Of a stretch of DNA of 64,000 nt, positions 45,305-54,864 are shown in pieces. The position numbers and the translations under genes are program-made. Location of the stretch: contig NZ_BAGC01000008.1 in the NCBI RefSeq assembly GCF_000308655.1, positions 37,270 through 101,269 of the forward strand, in the 5' to 3' direction. The notes beneath the pieces are model-generated. The model saw nothing but the letters and a program-made list of their open reading frames with translations, was not told the DNA's origin and did not search any database. Numbering within the stretch: the first letter of the stretch is position 1; the number at the start of each line of letters is the position of its first letter. Source of the stretch: Nocardia niigatensis NBRC 100131 (GTDB lineage: Bacteria > Actinomycetota > Actinomycetes > Mycobacteriales > Mycobacteriaceae).

Positions 45305-45891
45305 TCTTCGAATCCCTCCACTCAGCTGCCCCTGATGGGGCGGACCGCACCAGACCTTAGGCGTCGAATTCACCGGTGTGTGGTACGCCACACGCAGTTC
45401 GAAGTCGGCTCGCTTGCAGTGGTCGCCGTGTGCTTCCAGCGGAAGATCGATCTCGGCGTCGGGCGGTAGTGGCGGGGTTGACGATTTGTCCTGCCGGGCA
45501 GCGGATTTCGGGCAGCCGGACGACGGAACGCCAAGGGTCATGGACGAGGTCCGGAGTTGTGGTTCACCGCTCGCCAGTGGGACACCTTCCTCGCCGGCAG
45601 CGTCTGGAAGCGCTGAGCCGCTCGGATCGGTCGTAGTCGCGCCTGGCGCATTACCGTGACGATTTATCCGAAAAGGGTAGTTACGGGGAGGGTTCCGGAT
45701 TCGTTGGGCTGTAGCGGTTTCGGTGCTGCTTTCGCCTGGCCGGCCGTGATCGGACGCTACACTCGGTCCCGCCAATCCATCGCGAAATCCGTGGCCGAGG
45801 CGCAAAATGCCGTGGGTTTCCCGGAATTGCCCGAATTTGCGGTTGACTCGGACTGATTTCTGCTCGGCTGGGTGGTTGGCGGTGGCTCCCG
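45305..45891. other. Intergenic region with the decayed copy of a lipoprotein gene start
   Basis: About 590 nt between two divergent genes. It should hold the promoters of both. From about 45629 to 45735 it matches the upstream region and first codons of the lipoprotein gene at 49457 (see the separate entry). The rest shows no convincing gene on either strand. Confidence 0.6.
45629..45740 (+). pseudogene. Decayed duplicate of the 5' end of the 49457 lipoprotein gene
   Basis: The run TTACCGTGACGATT, then GAAA, GGGGAG and TTCCGGATTCGTTGGG, TTTCGGTGCTGCT here parallels CTACCGTGGCGATT, GAAA, GGGGGAG, TTCCGAATGCGTTGGG, TTTCGGCGCTGCT at 49402-49490. The start ATG has become ATT and the signal-peptide codons contain an in-frame TAG. 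The homology stops after about 110 bp, so only the promoter and start were duplicated or survive. Confidence 0.6.
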
Positions 45892-47496
45892 GTGCGATTC
45901 GATCTCGACTTGCTGAAAGGTCTGGTCCTCGTGGGTGTTGGAGATCCGTACTCGATCACGTCCCCTGAGCGTCGCCCCCGAGGTTCGCTGAGTGATGTCC
46001 GGGGTGTTGTCGCGACGGTGATCGTTGCCGTTCTCTCGGTCACGGTGGCCTCCGCTTCGGGTGTCGCGGTCGCTGAACCGGGAGATCCGTTGGCGCGCTT
46101 TCATCAGCAAGATCTCGACTGGCGTACGTGCGAGGATGCGGCCCTGACAGCGGAGGGCGCGGCCTGCACGGATGTCACGGTGCCACTCGATTACGGCAGG
46201 CCGGACGGGCCGAGCATCACCATTGCGGTCTCACGGATCCCGGCACGCGACGCAGCACACCGCCGCGGTGTGCTGCTGACGAACTCGGGCGGACCGGGTA
46301 CGCCGGGGATCGATGCGTTCGATCTCGTCGGTGATGTTCTCGAACCGGATGTGCTGAGCCGCTATGACCTGGTCGGATTCGACCCGCGCGGAGTCGGCCG
46401 TTCCGGGCGGTACCAGCGATGCGGATGGCCGGTCGCCAGCTCGATCCGCTCGGCCGGTGTCGGGTTCCCCGGATTCGTTGCCGAAACAGTCCTGCAAGCA
46501 CAGCTGGCCGCCGATTGCCTGGTGGGTGACCGAGACTGGATGCGGCAGCTCAGCACTCGCAATACTGCCCGCGACATGGACGTGATCCGTGCCGCACTGA
46601 GCGAGGACCGCATCAGCTATTACGGCGTGTCATACGGAACGTACCTGGGTGCGGTCTACGCCCAGTTGTTCCCCGACCGATCCGATCGCATGGTGCTCGA
46701 TAGTGTCATCGATCCGCGGCGCTACTGGCTCGGGTTGCAGCAGGACTGGGGGCCGGCGGTGGAAGCGGCCTTCGACGACTGGGCCGACTGGGTCGCCGCT
46801 CGTGACCAGCAGTACCACCTCGGCGACTCCGCGACCGAGGTACGTCGTGGAGTCGAGGACCTGATCGACCGCGCATCGCTGTCGCCGATCGTGGTCGAGG
46901 GCTTCGGCTTCGATGATCATCTCCTGCCGAACCTGCTGTGGACGATGCTGCGTGACGCGCGATTGAACGAGCCGCTGGCGGCATCGATACGGGCCATCGC
47001 TGACGCGGCCGAGGGACGCGCACCGCAGGTGCCCGAGCAGCTGCACCAGCAGATCGAGGCCGGCAAGCAGGAGGAAGATTCGGTCATGGTGCAGATCTGG
47101 TGTGCGGACGCACCGATGCCCGCCGACCCCGCCTGGTACTGGAACGCGATCCAGGCGGCCCGCCCGAGCCAGCCGATCTTCGCCGCACTGGCCAACAATA
47201 TTCAACCCTGTGCATTCTGGTCACCGCCCCTGGAACCGCCCACTGTGGTCGACAACGCCGTTCCCGCGCTGATCCTGCAGGCCACCGGCGACAACCGGAC
47301 CCCCTACCCACATGCTGTAGCACTCCACCAACAAATGTCGGGGTCACGCTTGATCACCCTGACCGACACCAGGATTCACATGGTGCTGCGCCCGGGTTTG
47401 AGTACCTGCATCCTCGATACCACCAACCGCTACTTCGGCGAGGGAACCTTCCCGGCGCAAGACCGCACCTGCCGGCCCACCACACCACTCGAGTAA
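45892..47496 (+). CDS. Secreted alpha/beta hydrolase (tripeptidyl-aminopeptidase / S33-like)
   Basis: 534 residues from GTG 45892; GTG 45931 is another possible start. A hydrophobic export segment lies at about 35-60 (VVATVIVAVLSVTVASAS). The mature protein has the oxyanion motif LLTNSGGPGTPG, the nucleophile elbow YGVSYGTYLG (Ser about 246), the acid in LQATGDNRTPY and the catalytic His in TDTRIHMVL. This is the SlpD/SlpE and Caar hydrolase group of actinobacteria, which cut N-terminal tripeptides or esters outside the cell. A Cys pair near the C-terminus is typical. Confidence 0.85.
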   Translation: MRFDLDLLKGLVLVGVGDPYSITSPERRPRGSLSDVRGVVATVIVAVLSVTVASASGVAVAEPGDPLARFHQQDLDWRTCEDAALTAEGAACTDVTVPLDYGRPDGPSITIAVSRIPARDAAHRRGVLLTNSGGPGTPGIDAFDLVGDVLEPDVLSRYDLVGFDPRGVGRSGRYQRCGWPVASSIRSAGVGFPGFVAETVLQAQLAADCLVGDRDWMRQLSTRNTARDMDVIRAALSEDRISYYGVSYGTYLGAVYAQLFPDRSDRMVLDSVIDPRRYWLGLQQDWGPAVEAAFDDWADWVAARDQQYHLGDSATEVRRGVEDLIDRASLSPIVVEGFGFDDHLLPNLLWTMLRDARLNEPLAASIRAIADAAEGRAPQVPEQLHQQIEAGKQEEDSVMVQIWCADAPMPADPAWYWNAIQAARPSQPIFAALANNIQPCAFWSPPLEPPTVVDNAVPALILQATGDNRTPYPHAVALHQQMSGSRLITLTDTRIHMVLRPGLSTCILDTTNRYFGEGTFPAQDRTCRPTTPLE

Positions 47497-47739
47497 GCAC
47501 GCCCGGGTGCCGGGTGCGTCGCCTACTTGCCGGTCCCGTGCCGGCGCCGGTGGTTCGAGGGAGGGCGAAAACCTGACCGTCCCCTCCCAAGCGCGGCCAG
47601 GGCATCGCCGGAGGTCGATTCTTTCAATGCGGTGATCGCTCCAGCAAGATCACGGGCTATCCCAACCCGGTGGTAGCCTCGGGCGCTCTACCCCCAATGT
47701 GGGGGAGTCGAATCTCTCACTGGTGCAAAGGGTTCACAG

Positions 47740-48474
47740 ATGCTGTTCGGCGATGGGGTCGAAGTCGAGATGCCGACGCTCGCAGCGTTCGTGAAGCGAC
47801 TGCGCCTGCGGCGCGGATGGACGCAGCGGCAACTGGCGCAGCACGCGCACATCGGACTCGGCACGGTGCAGAAGCTCGAACAGGGTGACAGGGTCAGTGT
47901 CGGCGACCGGGCGTTGTCCGTCCTCGGCGACGCGATGTGCGACGACGAGCATGAGCGGGCGCATCTGCGGGCGCTGGCGGGACGACCCGATGCCACCCTC
48001 GATGAGGCTGCGTCGGCCGAGGACGTGGCAATGCTGCTCGATCGGCTGACGTCACTACCGGCGGCGTGGGTGGTGAACTGGGGCGTGGCCGCCGCGAACG
48101 ATGGGTATCGGCGACTGCTGCCGGGACTGGTAGAGGCGAAAACCATGCCGCACTGGTTGTTCGGGGATCCTCGCGCCAAACTCGTGCTGCCGACCTGGCA
48201 GCACGAGGCGACCGTCGTGACGGGGATGCTCCGCCACCACTACGCGGCCGTCCCCGAATTCGGGTGCACCGCCGAGCTCGTCCGGGAGCTGGCGGCCAGT
48301 CACGGAGAATTTCGCCGGCTCTGGGATTCCGGCGTCGTCTACGTCCGCCGGCCGGAGGGCGACCGCCGGATCTGGTCGCCGGACACCGCGACCATGACCG
48401 TGCTGCGCGAATCCCTCATTCCGGCAGCCTCGGGCTGGCTGGTCATCGGCTTTCCGTCCGGTGCCGGAGCCTGA
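47740..48474 (+). CDS. XRE-type regulator with MmyB-like ligand-binding domain
   Basis: 244 residues; ATG 47740, with ATG 47770 as an alternative. The HTH at about 15-70 is FVKRLRLRRGWTQRQLAQHA followed by GLGTVQKLEQG. The C-terminal 160 residues (LDRLTSLPAAWVVNWGVAAANDGYRRL, ASHGEFRRLWDSGVV) fit the MmyB-like PAS-fold domain seen in actinobacterial regulators, thought to bind small lipophilic ligands. Such regulators usually control an adjacent enzyme gene, here perhaps the convergent alpha/beta hydrolase, whose stop codon begins 1 nt after this gene ends. Confidence 0.85.
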   Translation: MLFGDGVEVEMPTLAAFVKRLRLRRGWTQRQLAQHAHIGLGTVQKLEQGDRVSVGDRALSVLGDAMCDDEHERAHLRALAGRPDATLDEAASAEDVAMLLDRLTSLPAAWVVNWGVAAANDGYRRLLPGLVEAKTMPHWLFGDPRAKLVLPTWQHEATVVTGMLRHHYAAVPEFGCTAELVRELAASHGEFRRLWDSGVVYVRRPEGDRRIWSPDTATMTVLRESLIPAASGWLVIGFPSGAGA

Positions 48475-49308
48475 TCACGCAGGCAAAGCGTCCAGGAATT
48501 CCCTGATCTCGCGATTCACCAGCTCGGGATGGGTGAGATTGCAGATGTGGGTGGCCGTGTCGGCGGAAATCGTCTGCATCCGCGCCGGACCGCCCAATCC
48601 CGTTGCGAGACCCTGCATGTGCTCATGGTTGAACGCCTGGTCACCGATGCCGCGCAGCAACAGCGCCGGCGCGGTGATCTCCGGAAGCAGTTCCGTGATC
48701 GACTCGCGGTCGATGAGGCAGCGGGCGGCCTGGGCGAGCCGGCCGCGGTCGCTTGCCCGCCACTTCTCCACCCACGGCCGCTGATGCCGGTCCCGGTCCC
48801 CACCGATCATGACCGCGGCCATCGGCAGCGCGATGTCGTCGATCGGCACCGCCCCGCCCACCCAGCTCCTGACGATGACCCGCTCGTAGCCTTCCCGCTC
48901 CTGCTCGGTGTAGGCGGCCGCGGTGGTGCCGATCAGAACAAGCCCGCGCGTGCGCGCCGGCTGCAGCAACGCCATCCGCAGCGCGGTGAAACCACCCTGC
49001 GAGAGGCCGCCGAGGACAAGACGATCCACGCCGAGCGCATCGACGAGCTTCCACGCATCCCAGGCGAGATCCCAGTAGGTGAACGGGTTCCCGGCATCCT
49101 CGGAATTACCGTGCCCCCGCGCATCCACCGCGATCACCCGGTACCGGTCGGCCAGCGCGTCCAGCTGCGGTTGCCACATCTCGGCGTCCATGAAGAACCC
49201 GTGTCCCAGCAGCAGAGCCGGCCCGTCGGTCTCGGTGTCCAGGTAGTGGACCGTGGTCCCGTCGTCGGTGGTCACATAGGGCACCGGCCCAACCCCTTGC
49301 CATTCCAT
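48475..49308 (-). CDS. Alpha/beta-fold hydrolase
   Basis: 277 residues from ATG 49308 (MEWQGVGPVPYV). The oxyanion region is LLLGHGFFMDAEMW, the nucleophile elbow is LGGLSQGGFTALRM (Ser about 99), the acid lies in LLLRGIGDQAF and the His in ADTATHICNL. It resembles small esterases and haloperoxidase-like hydrolases. There is no signal peptide. No good Shine-Dalgarno is visible, so the start is uncertain. Its stop abuts the end of the XRE/MmyB gene on the other strand. Confidence 0.82.
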   Translation of the reverse strand: MEWQGVGPVPYVTTDDGTTVHYLDTETDGPALLLGHGFFMDAEMWQPQLDALADRYRVIAVDARGHGNSEDAGNPFTYWDLAWDAWKLVDALGVDRLVLGGLSQGGFTALRMALLQPARTRGLVLIGTTAAAYTEQEREGYERVIVRSWVGGAVPIDDIALPMAAVMIGGDRDRHQRPWVEKWRASDRGRLAQAARCLIDRESITELLPEITAPALLLRGIGDQAFNHEHMQGLATGLGGPARMQTISADTATHICNLTHPELVNREIREFLDALPA

Positions 49309-49456
49309 CGAATTCGCGTGCGGAACCGTCAGATTAACCGCAGCGCACTTCGCACGACGTGGCGGAGCGGGGATCGACGGTTGGTGGTCGTCGCCGCAGC
49401 ACGCTACCGTGGCGATTCGTCGGAAATGACGGGTTTGAATCGGGGGAGAATTCCGA

Positions 49457-50233
49457 ATGCGTTGGGTGGTGGCCGTTTCGGCGCTGCTGTTGGCATTGTT
49501 CACGAGTGGATGTGGCCTGATCGACGGTTCCGCGAGCGCCGTCCAGCAGGGCGATTGCCTGAAGAAGGCCGGCGACAACGGTTTCGACAAGGTCTCCTGC
49601 ACGGCATCGGACGCCGGATTCGTCGTGCTCGACCGAGTCGGCACCGGCAAGACCCACGACCGCTGCGTGGACGTCGCGGGCACCGAATACGTCTATACCG
49701 ACAAGGGAAGCGGCTCCATCTGTGTCGGCATCAAGGGCGCCGACCCGGCACACGCCGCGAACGCGGCGCAGAAGGGCGACTGCCTCACCGACACCGGCGG
49801 CAGCACCGTGCAGAAGGTGGACTGCGGCGACCGCACCGCCGTCTACCGTGTCCTGGCCCGCCCCGACGGGTCCGAGTTCATGACCGACATGGCCTGCAAG
49901 AACGTCCCCGGCACCCAGACCACCTACAGCTACCTGCTGAAGGCCGAGAAGGGGATCGGAGCATTCGGCACCGGTATCGTATTCTGCCTGATCGCAAAGG
50001 ATTCCGACGCGGCCCGCACCGTCGACAACGTCAAGGAAGGTGACTGCCTGCGCAAGGCGGGCGCCAACGATGTCGAACTGACCCCCTGCACCAGCCCCGA
50101 CGCCGAGTACAAACTCCTGGCCTCGCTCCTCGACAAGTCCATGTGCGACCACATCAAGGGCTCCATAGCCACCTACTCCTACGAACGCCCCGGCGACATC
50201 CCCCGGGCCCTCTGCCTCGGCGCAGCCCGGTGA
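49457..50233 (+). CDS. Lipoprotein with three tandem GDCL repeats (LppU-like)
   Basis: 258 residues. Lipobox LLLALFTSGC (Cys about 19). The mature protein consists of three repeats of about 65-75 residues. Each begins with (Q/K)xGDCL and has the pattern V-x-C, then Y/F-x-(V/L)-L, a third Cys, Y-x-Y and a final C-(V/L): starts at about residues 30, 107 and 193. Four Cys per repeat suggest two disulfides each. Single-copy versions occur in LppU-like and septum-formation-like actinobacterial proteins; function unknown. The promoter region has a decayed copy at 45629. Confidence 0.75.
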   Translation: MRWVVAVSALLLALFTSGCGLIDGSASAVQQGDCLKKAGDNGFDKVSCTASDAGFVVLDRVGTGKTHDRCVDVAGTEYVYTDKGSGSICVGIKGADPAHAANAAQKGDCLTDTGGSTVQKVDCGDRTAVYRVLARPDGSEFMTDMACKNVPGTQTTYSYLLKAEKGIGAFGTGIVFCLIAKDSDAARTVDNVKEGDCLRKAGANDVELTPCTSPDAEYKLLASLLDKSMCDHIKGSIATYSYERPGDIPRALCLGAAR

Positions 50234-50430
50234 CCCACCTTGGCGCCAGCGGCTCTGGCGGCATTACGCAGTCGATCGCGCAGGATGTCGGCTGCCATGT
50301 CGTGTCGGGGGCTCGGCGACAACGGAATCAGCCATCCGTCCGCGAGCTCGTAGCCCTTGCCTTCGTCCGGTAGCGCGTCGAGGTCGTAGACCGTGTACGG
50401 CCCGAAGCCATGTTCATGGGCGACACCCAC
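50234..50430 (-). pseudogene. N-terminal fragment of a Uma2-family endonuclease
   Basis: From GTG 50430 the reverse strand encodes about 66 residues, including YTVYDLDALPDEGKGYELAD, then GWLIPLSPSPRHDMAADILRDRL, the typical opening of Uma2-family (PD-(D/E)xK-like) proteins, which are about 190 residues long. At 50233 the frame runs into the convergent lipoprotein gene and homology is lost. The catalytic residues in the missing part are absent, so it should be inactive. Confidence 0.7.
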
Positions 50431-50489
50431 GGTGTCGTTCCTTCCCGGCTGTGAACCGACATCGTCAGGTTAGCCGTCGTAACCCCGAT

Positions 50490-50518
50490 TTGGCCGCTGA
50501 TCAGCCCTTGTCTACACT
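50490..50518 (+). promoter_or_regulatory. Candidate promoter of the rpsH operon
   Basis: TTGGCC (50490-50495), 17-nt spacer, TACACT (50513-50518): four of six matches in each box with ideal spacing. The implied leader of about 185 nt contains GC-rich inverted repeats (around 50540-50575) that could serve ribosomal-protein feedback. Confidence 0.45.
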
Positions 50519-50706
50519 AGACCGGTTGCTCGGGCACACCTGTGTCCGCACGCGCCTCGCGCGTGTGGCCGTATCGTCCCGGGCGCAAGCGTTTTCTCCA
50601 GTCGGGCATCCCCGGCTGGACCGCCCCGAATTGTCGTAGGCCCACGACCGCCGATCTCAGACGGTGCTGAATGGGAACCGCGGCGAGAAAGGTACCGGTC
50701 AAACAC

Positions 50707-51105
50707 ATGACCATGACTGATCCGATCGCAGACTTTCTGACCCGTCTGCGCAACGCCAACTCGGCGTACCACGATCAGGTGAAGGCTCCGCACTCGAAGC
50801 TCAAGGCGAACATCGCCGAGATCCTCAAGCGTGAGGGCTACATCGCCGACTTCCGCACCGAAGATGCGACCGTCGGCAAGACCCTGGTCGTCGACCTGAA
50901 GTACGGCCCGAGCCGTGAGCGCTCCCTCCAGGGTGTGCGCCGCGTGTCGAAGCCGGGTCTCCGGGTTTACGCGAAGTCCACCAACCTGCCCAAGGTGCTC
51001 GGCGGCCTGGGCGTGGCGATCATCTCCACGTCCTCGGGTCTGCTCACTGACCGTCAGGCCAAGCAGCAGGGCGTGGGCGGCGAAGTCCTCGCCTACGTCT
51101 GGTAA
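50707..51105 (+). CDS. rpsH: 30S ribosomal protein S8
   Basis: 132 residues from ATG 50707 ([18 protein letters not shown]), the usual mycobacterial start. The end [26 protein letters not shown] is the conserved rRNA-binding part. S8 is a primary 16S rRNA binder and, in E. coli, the feedback repressor of the spc operon. Here it heads its own block after an accessory insertion. Confidence 0.97.
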   Translation: MTMTDPIADFLTRLRNANSAYHDQVKAPHSKLKANIAEILKREGYIADFRTEDATVGKTLVVDLKYGPSRERSLQGVRRVSKPGLRVYAKSTNLPKVLGGLGVAIISTSSGLLTDRQAKQQGVGGEVLAYVW

Positions 51106-51119
51106 GGGAGGTAGGAACA

Positions 51120-51659
51120 ATGTCGCGTATCGGTAAGAAGCCGATCCCGGTTCCCGCCGGCGTCGAGGTGACCATCGACGGCCAGAACGTGACGGTCAAG
51201 GGTTCCAAGGGCACCCTGTCGCACGTGGTCGCCGAGCCGATCACCGTCGTCAAGGCGGAGTCCGGTGAGCTCGAGGTCGTTCGTCCGAACGACGAACGCC
51301 AGAACCGCTCGCTGCACGGCCTGACCCGCACCCTGATCAACAACATGATCGAGGGCGTGACCAAGGGTTACGAGAAGAAGATGGAAATCTTCGGCGTCGG
51401 TTACCGCGTGCAGGCCAAGGGCTCGAACCTCGAGTTCGCCCTGGGCTACAGCCACCCGGTTCCGGTCGACGCGCCCGAGGGCATCACCTTCGCGGTGGAG
51501 TCCCCGACCAAGTTCTCGGTGTCCGGCATCGACAAGCAGAAGGTCGGCCAGATCGCCGCGGTGATCCACGGCCTGCGTAAGCCCGATCCGTACAAGGGCA
51601 AGGGCATCCGCTACGCCGGCGAGGTCGTTCGCCGCAAGGTCGGAAAGACGGGTAAGTAA
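51120..51659 (+). CDS. rplF: 50S ribosomal protein L6
   Basis: 179 residues. [17 protein letters not shown] start, [20 protein letters not shown] in the middle and the signature [14 protein letters not shown] near the C-terminus. A GGGAGGT ribosome site precedes the start. L6 lies near the factor-binding site of the 50S subunit. Confidence 0.97.
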   Translation: MSRIGKKPIPVPAGVEVTIDGQNVTVKGSKGTLSHVVAEPITVVKAESGELEVVRPNDERQNRSLHGLTRTLINNMIEGVTKGYEKKMEIFGVGYRVQAKGSNLEFALGYSHPVPVDAPEGITFAVESPTKFSVSGIDKQKVGQIAAVIHGLRKPDPYKGKGIRYAGEVVRRKVGKTGK

Positions 51660-51662
51660 GCC

Positions 51663-52070
51663 ATGGCACAAACCGAAAAGCAGAAGGCCGCTCGCAAGCC
51701 GATCGGCAAGGACGCCTCGACCGCGCGCCGCCTGTCCAAGACGCGTCGTCACTTCCGTCTGCGCAAGAAGGTCGTCGGCACCACCGCGCGTCCGCGTCTG
51801 GTGGTCAACCGCTCCTCGCGCCACATCCACGCCCAGCTGATCGACGACTCCGCCGGCAAGACCATTGCCGCCGCGTCGACCATCGAGGCCGATGTGCGCG
51901 CTCTCGAGGGTGACAAGTCCGCCAAGGGCGCCAAGGTCGGCGAGCTGATCGCCGCTCGCGCCAAGGCTGCCGGCGTCGAGGCGGTCGTGTTCGACCGTGG
52001 TGGTCACGACTACCACGGCCGTATCGCGGCGCTCGCCGATGCCGCCCGTGAAGGTGGGCTGAAGTTCTGA
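51663..52070 (+). CDS. rplR: 50S ribosomal protein L18
   Basis: 135 residues, with the conserved [25 protein letters not shown] and [25 protein letters not shown]18 binds 5S rRNA. The charged N-terminal 30 residues are longer than in E. coli, as usual for actinobacteria. Confidence 0.97.
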   Translation: MAQTEKQKAARKPIGKDASTARRLSKTRRHFRLRKKVVGTTARPRLVVNRSSRHIHAQLIDDSAGKTIAAASTIEADVRALEGDKSAKGAKVGELIAARAKAAGVEAVVFDRGGHDYHGRIAALADAAREGGLKF

Positions 52071-52101
52071 TGATCAACACTGCGAACGAAGGGAACGTCT
52101 G

Positions 52102-52749
52102 ATGCCGGGACGTCAGCGGCGTGACGGCGGAAGCAACGGTCCCGCCGGACAGAATGGTGGCAACGAGAACCGCGATCAGCGCGGTGGCGGTCGCGACCGC
52201 CGCGGCGGTGGCGACCGCCGGGACAATGCCGCCGAGAAGAACCAGCTCGAGCGCGTCGTCGCGATCAACCGCGTCTCCAAGGTCGTGAAGGGTGGTCGTC
52301 GCTTCAGCTTCACCGCCCTCGTGATCGTCGGTGACGGCAACGGTCTCGTCGGCGTCGGCTACGGCAAGGCCAAGGAAGTTCCCGCGGCCATCCAGAAGGG
52401 TGTCGAAGAGGCTCGCAAGAACTTCTTCCGCGTTCCGATGATCGGCTCCACGGTCACCCACCCGGTTCAGGGTGAGGCGGCTGCCGGTGTCGTCATGCTG
52501 CGTCCGGCTTCGCCCGGTACCGGTGTGATCGCCGGTGGCGCGTGCCGTGCCGTGCTGGAATGCGCCGGCATCCATGATGTTCTGGCCAAGTCGCTCGGTA
52601 GCGACAACGCCATCAACGTCGTGCACGCGACCGTGGCTGCCCTCAAGCAGCTGCAGCGTCCCGAAGAGGTCGCGGCCCGTCGTGGCCTGCCGATCGAGGA
52701 CGTGGCCCCGGCCGGCATGCTGCGTGCGCGCGCGGGACAGGGAGTCTGA
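52102..52749 (+). CDS. rpsE: 30S ribosomal protein S5
   Basis: 215 residues. About 48 residues of Gly/Arg/Asn-rich N-terminal extension ([19 protein letters not shown]) precede the S5 fold. [41 protein letters not shown] is the S5 dsRBD-like domain, and [28 protein letters not shown] the C-terminal one. S5 lines the mRNA entry and affects fidelity. rpmD follows 1 nt after the stop. Confidence 0.97.
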   Translation: MPGRQRRDGGSNGPAGQNGGNENRDQRGGGRDRRGGGDRRDNAAEKNQLERVVAINRVSKVVKGGRRFSFTALVIVGDGNGLVGVGYGKAKEVPAAIQKGVEEARKNFFRVPMIGSTVTHPVQGEAAAGVVMLRPASPGTGVIAGGACRAVLECAGIHDVLAKSLGSDNAINVVHATVAALKQLQRPEEVAARRGLPIEDVAPAGMLRARAGQGV

Positions 52750-52750
52750 T

Positions 52751-52930
52751 ATGGCACAGCTGAAAGTGACCCAGGTCAAGTCCAGCATCGGCGCCAAGGC
52801 GAATCAGCGGGATTCGCTGCGCACCCTCGGGCTGCGCGGCATCCGCAAGGTCGTGGTGCGTGAGGACAACGCGCAGAACCGCGGCCTGATCAACGTCGTG
52901 CGCCACCTCGTTCAGGTTGAGGAGGTCTAA
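52751..52930 (+). CDS. rpmD: 50S ribosomal protein L30
   Basis: 59 residues from ATG 52751 ([20 protein letters not shown]). The [18 protein letters not shown] motif is diagnostic for L30. It lies between rpsE (1-nt gap) and rplO (2-nt gap). Confidence 0.96.
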   Translation: MAQLKVTQVKSSIGAKANQRDSLRTLGLRGIRKVVVREDNAQNRGLINVVRHLVQVEEV

Positions 52931-52932
52931 GC

Positions 52933-53376
52933 ATGACCATCAAGTTGCACCACCTGCGTCCTGCCCCCGGTGCCAAGACCGAGAAGACCCGTGTGGGTCG
53001 CGGTGAGGGTTCCAAGGGCAAGACCGCGGGCCGCGGTACCAAGGGTACGAAGGCGCGCAAGAATGTCCCGGTCCGCTTCGAGGGCGGTCAGATGCCGATT
53101 CACATGCGTCTGCCCAAGCTCAAGGGCTTCACCAACCCGTTCCGCACCGAGTACCAGGTCGTGAACGTCGGTGACATCGCTCGGGTGTTCCCCGAGGGCG
53201 GCACCATCGGCAAGGCTGAGCTGGTCGCCAACGGCCTCGTTCGCAAGAACGAGCTCGTGAAGGTGCTCGGCGAGGGCGAAATCGCTGTGGCCGTTCAGGT
53301 CTCGGCCGACAAGTTCTCCGGCTCCGCCAAGGAGAAGATCGCCGCGGCGGGTGGCACTGCCACCGAGCTGGCCTGA
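52933..53376 (+). CDS. rplO: 50S ribosomal protein L15
   Basis: 147 residues. The glycine-rich [19 protein letters not shown] front and [18 protein letters not shown] are typical, with the S15/L18e-like domain at the C-terminus. L15 takes part in late 50S assembly. It ends this ribosomal transcript; a strong hairpin follows. Confidence 0.97.
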   Translation: MTIKLHHLRPAPGAKTEKTRVGRGEGSKGKTAGRGTKGTKARKNVPVRFEGGQMPIHMRLPKLKGFTNPFRTEYQVVNVGDIARVFPEGGTIGKAELVANGLVRKNELVKVLGEGEIAVAVQVSADKFSGSAKEKIAAAGGTATELA

Positions 53377-53396
53377 CGGTAACCTGAAATAGCAAT

Positions 53397-53429
53397 GGCA
53401 CCGGGCGAGTCGAGAGCTCGCCCGGTGCC
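53397..53429 (+). terminator. Hairpin terminator after rplO
   Basis: Perfect 13-bp stem GGCACCGGGCGAG / CTCGCCCGGTGCC with a 7-nt loop, 20 nt past the rplO stop. It implies that secY-adk-map is transcribed at least partly from its own promoter between 53430 and 53544. Confidence 0.8.
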
Positions 53430-53544
53430 GCTGTTAGAGTTCAAGTGTTGTCTGCCAACACCGTCATGGTTCTCGGCTTTTTGTGGCTGACCCAGCCCAT
53501 TGCTGAATCCGTGGCCTGACCCATGTCGTTAGCCAGGAGGATCT

Positions 53545-54864
53545 GTGCTTTCCGCCTTCGTGTCGGCTTTCCGGACCCCGGACTTACGGCGGAAGATTCT
53601 CTTCACGCTGGGACTGATCGCGCTCTACCGGCTCGGTGCGTCGCTGCCCTCGCCGGGCGTCAGCTACAAGAACGTTCAAGAGTGCGTCAATCTGGTCAAC
53701 GGCGGTGACTCCGCCGGTATCTACCAGCTGATCAACCTCTTCTCCGGCGGTGCGCTGCTGCAGCTGTCCGTGTTCGCGATCGGCATCATGCCGTACATCA
53801 CGGCCAGCATCATCATCCAGCTGCTGACGGTCGTGATCCCGCGGTTCGAGGAGCTGCGAAAAGAGGGCCAAGCGGGTCAGAACAAGATGACCCAGTACAC
53901 GCGCTATCTGTCTGTGGCGCTGGCGATCCTGCAGTCGACCGGTCTGGTCGCGCTCGCCTCCCGCGGACAGCTGCTGCGTGGCTGCCCCAAGGACATTCTC
54001 GACGACACCTCGATCTTCGGCATGATCATCATCGTGCTGGTGATGACCGCGGGCGCGGCCCTGGTCATGTGGTTCGGCGAGCAGATCACCGAGCGTGGCA
54101 TCGGTAACGGCATGTCGCTGTTGATCTTCGCGGGTATCGCCGCCCGTATCCCCTCCGAGGGCAAGATGATCTACGACAGCCGCGGCTGGATCACCACCGC
54201 ACTGGTGGCGGGCGCCGCGCTCGTGGTCATCGTCGGCGTCATCTTCGTCGAGCAGGGCCAGCGCCGGATTCCGGTGCAGTACGCCAAGCGTGTGGTCGGC
54301 CGCAAGATGTACGGCGGCTCCTCGACCTACCTTCCGTTGAAGGTGAACCAGGCGGGTGTCATCCCGGTCATCTTCGCGTCCTCGCTGCTGTATCTGCCGA
54401 ACCTGTTGGCGCAGTTGACCCAGAAGAACACGGGTAACCCGGCCAAGTGGCAGGAGCTGATCCAGAAGTATCTGGTCAACCCGAGCAACCCGGTCTACGT
54501 GTCGATCTACTTCGCGCTGATCGTGTTCTTCACCTACTTCTATGTCGCGATCACCTTCAATCCGGAGGAGCGCGCGGACGAGATGAAGAAGTTCGGCGGC
54601 TTCATTCCCGGCTACCGCCCGGGCAAGCCGACCGCGGACTACTTGAACCATGTCCTGAGCCGGATCACCCTCCCCGGCTCCATCTACCTCGGTGCTGTCG
54701 CTGTTCTGCCGAACCTGCTCCTCGGGATCGGGTCCTCCGGCGGTGTGACGAATCTGCCGTTCGGTGGTACCGCGGTGCTGATCATTGTGAGCGTCGGCCT
54801 CGATACCGTGAAACAAATCGAGAGCCAGTTGATGAACCGAAACTACGAAGGGTTCCTGAAGTGA
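53545..54864 (+). CDS. secY: Protein translocase subunit SecY
   Basis: 439 residues, ten membrane helices. GTG 53545 has an AGGAGGATCT ribosome site. Family signatures: [25 protein letters not shown] (helix 2 region), [22 protein letters not shown] and [37 protein letters not shown]. SecY is the channel of the Sec translocase. GTG of adk overlaps its TGA stop (GTGA). Confidence 0.98.
   Translation: MLSAFVSAFRTPDLRRKILFTLGLIALYRLGASLPSPGVSYKNVQECVNLVNGGDSAGIYQLINLFSGGALLQLSVFAIGIMPYITASIIIQLLTVVIPRFEELRKEGQAGQNKMTQYTRYLSVALAILQSTGLVALASRGQLLRGCPKDILDDTSIFGMIIIVLVMTAGAALVMWFGEQITERGIGNGMSLLIFAGIAARIPSEGKMIYDSRGWITTALVAGAALVVIVGVIFVEQGQRRIPVQYAKRVVGRKMYGGSSTYLPLKVNQAGVIPVIFASSLLYLPNLLAQLTQKNTGNPAKWQELIQKYLVNPSNPVYVSIYFALIVFFTYFYVAITFNPEERADEMKKFGGFIPGYRPGKPTADYLNHVLSRITLPGSIYLGAVAVLPNLLLGIGSSGGVTNLPFGGTAVLIIVSVGLDTVKQIESQLMNRNYEGFLK

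Noticed and set aside
45757..46110. Reverse-strand frame upstream of the S33-like hydrolase
   Set aside because: Arg/Ser/Thr-rich translation without a motif, overlapping the start and signal peptide of the forward gene.
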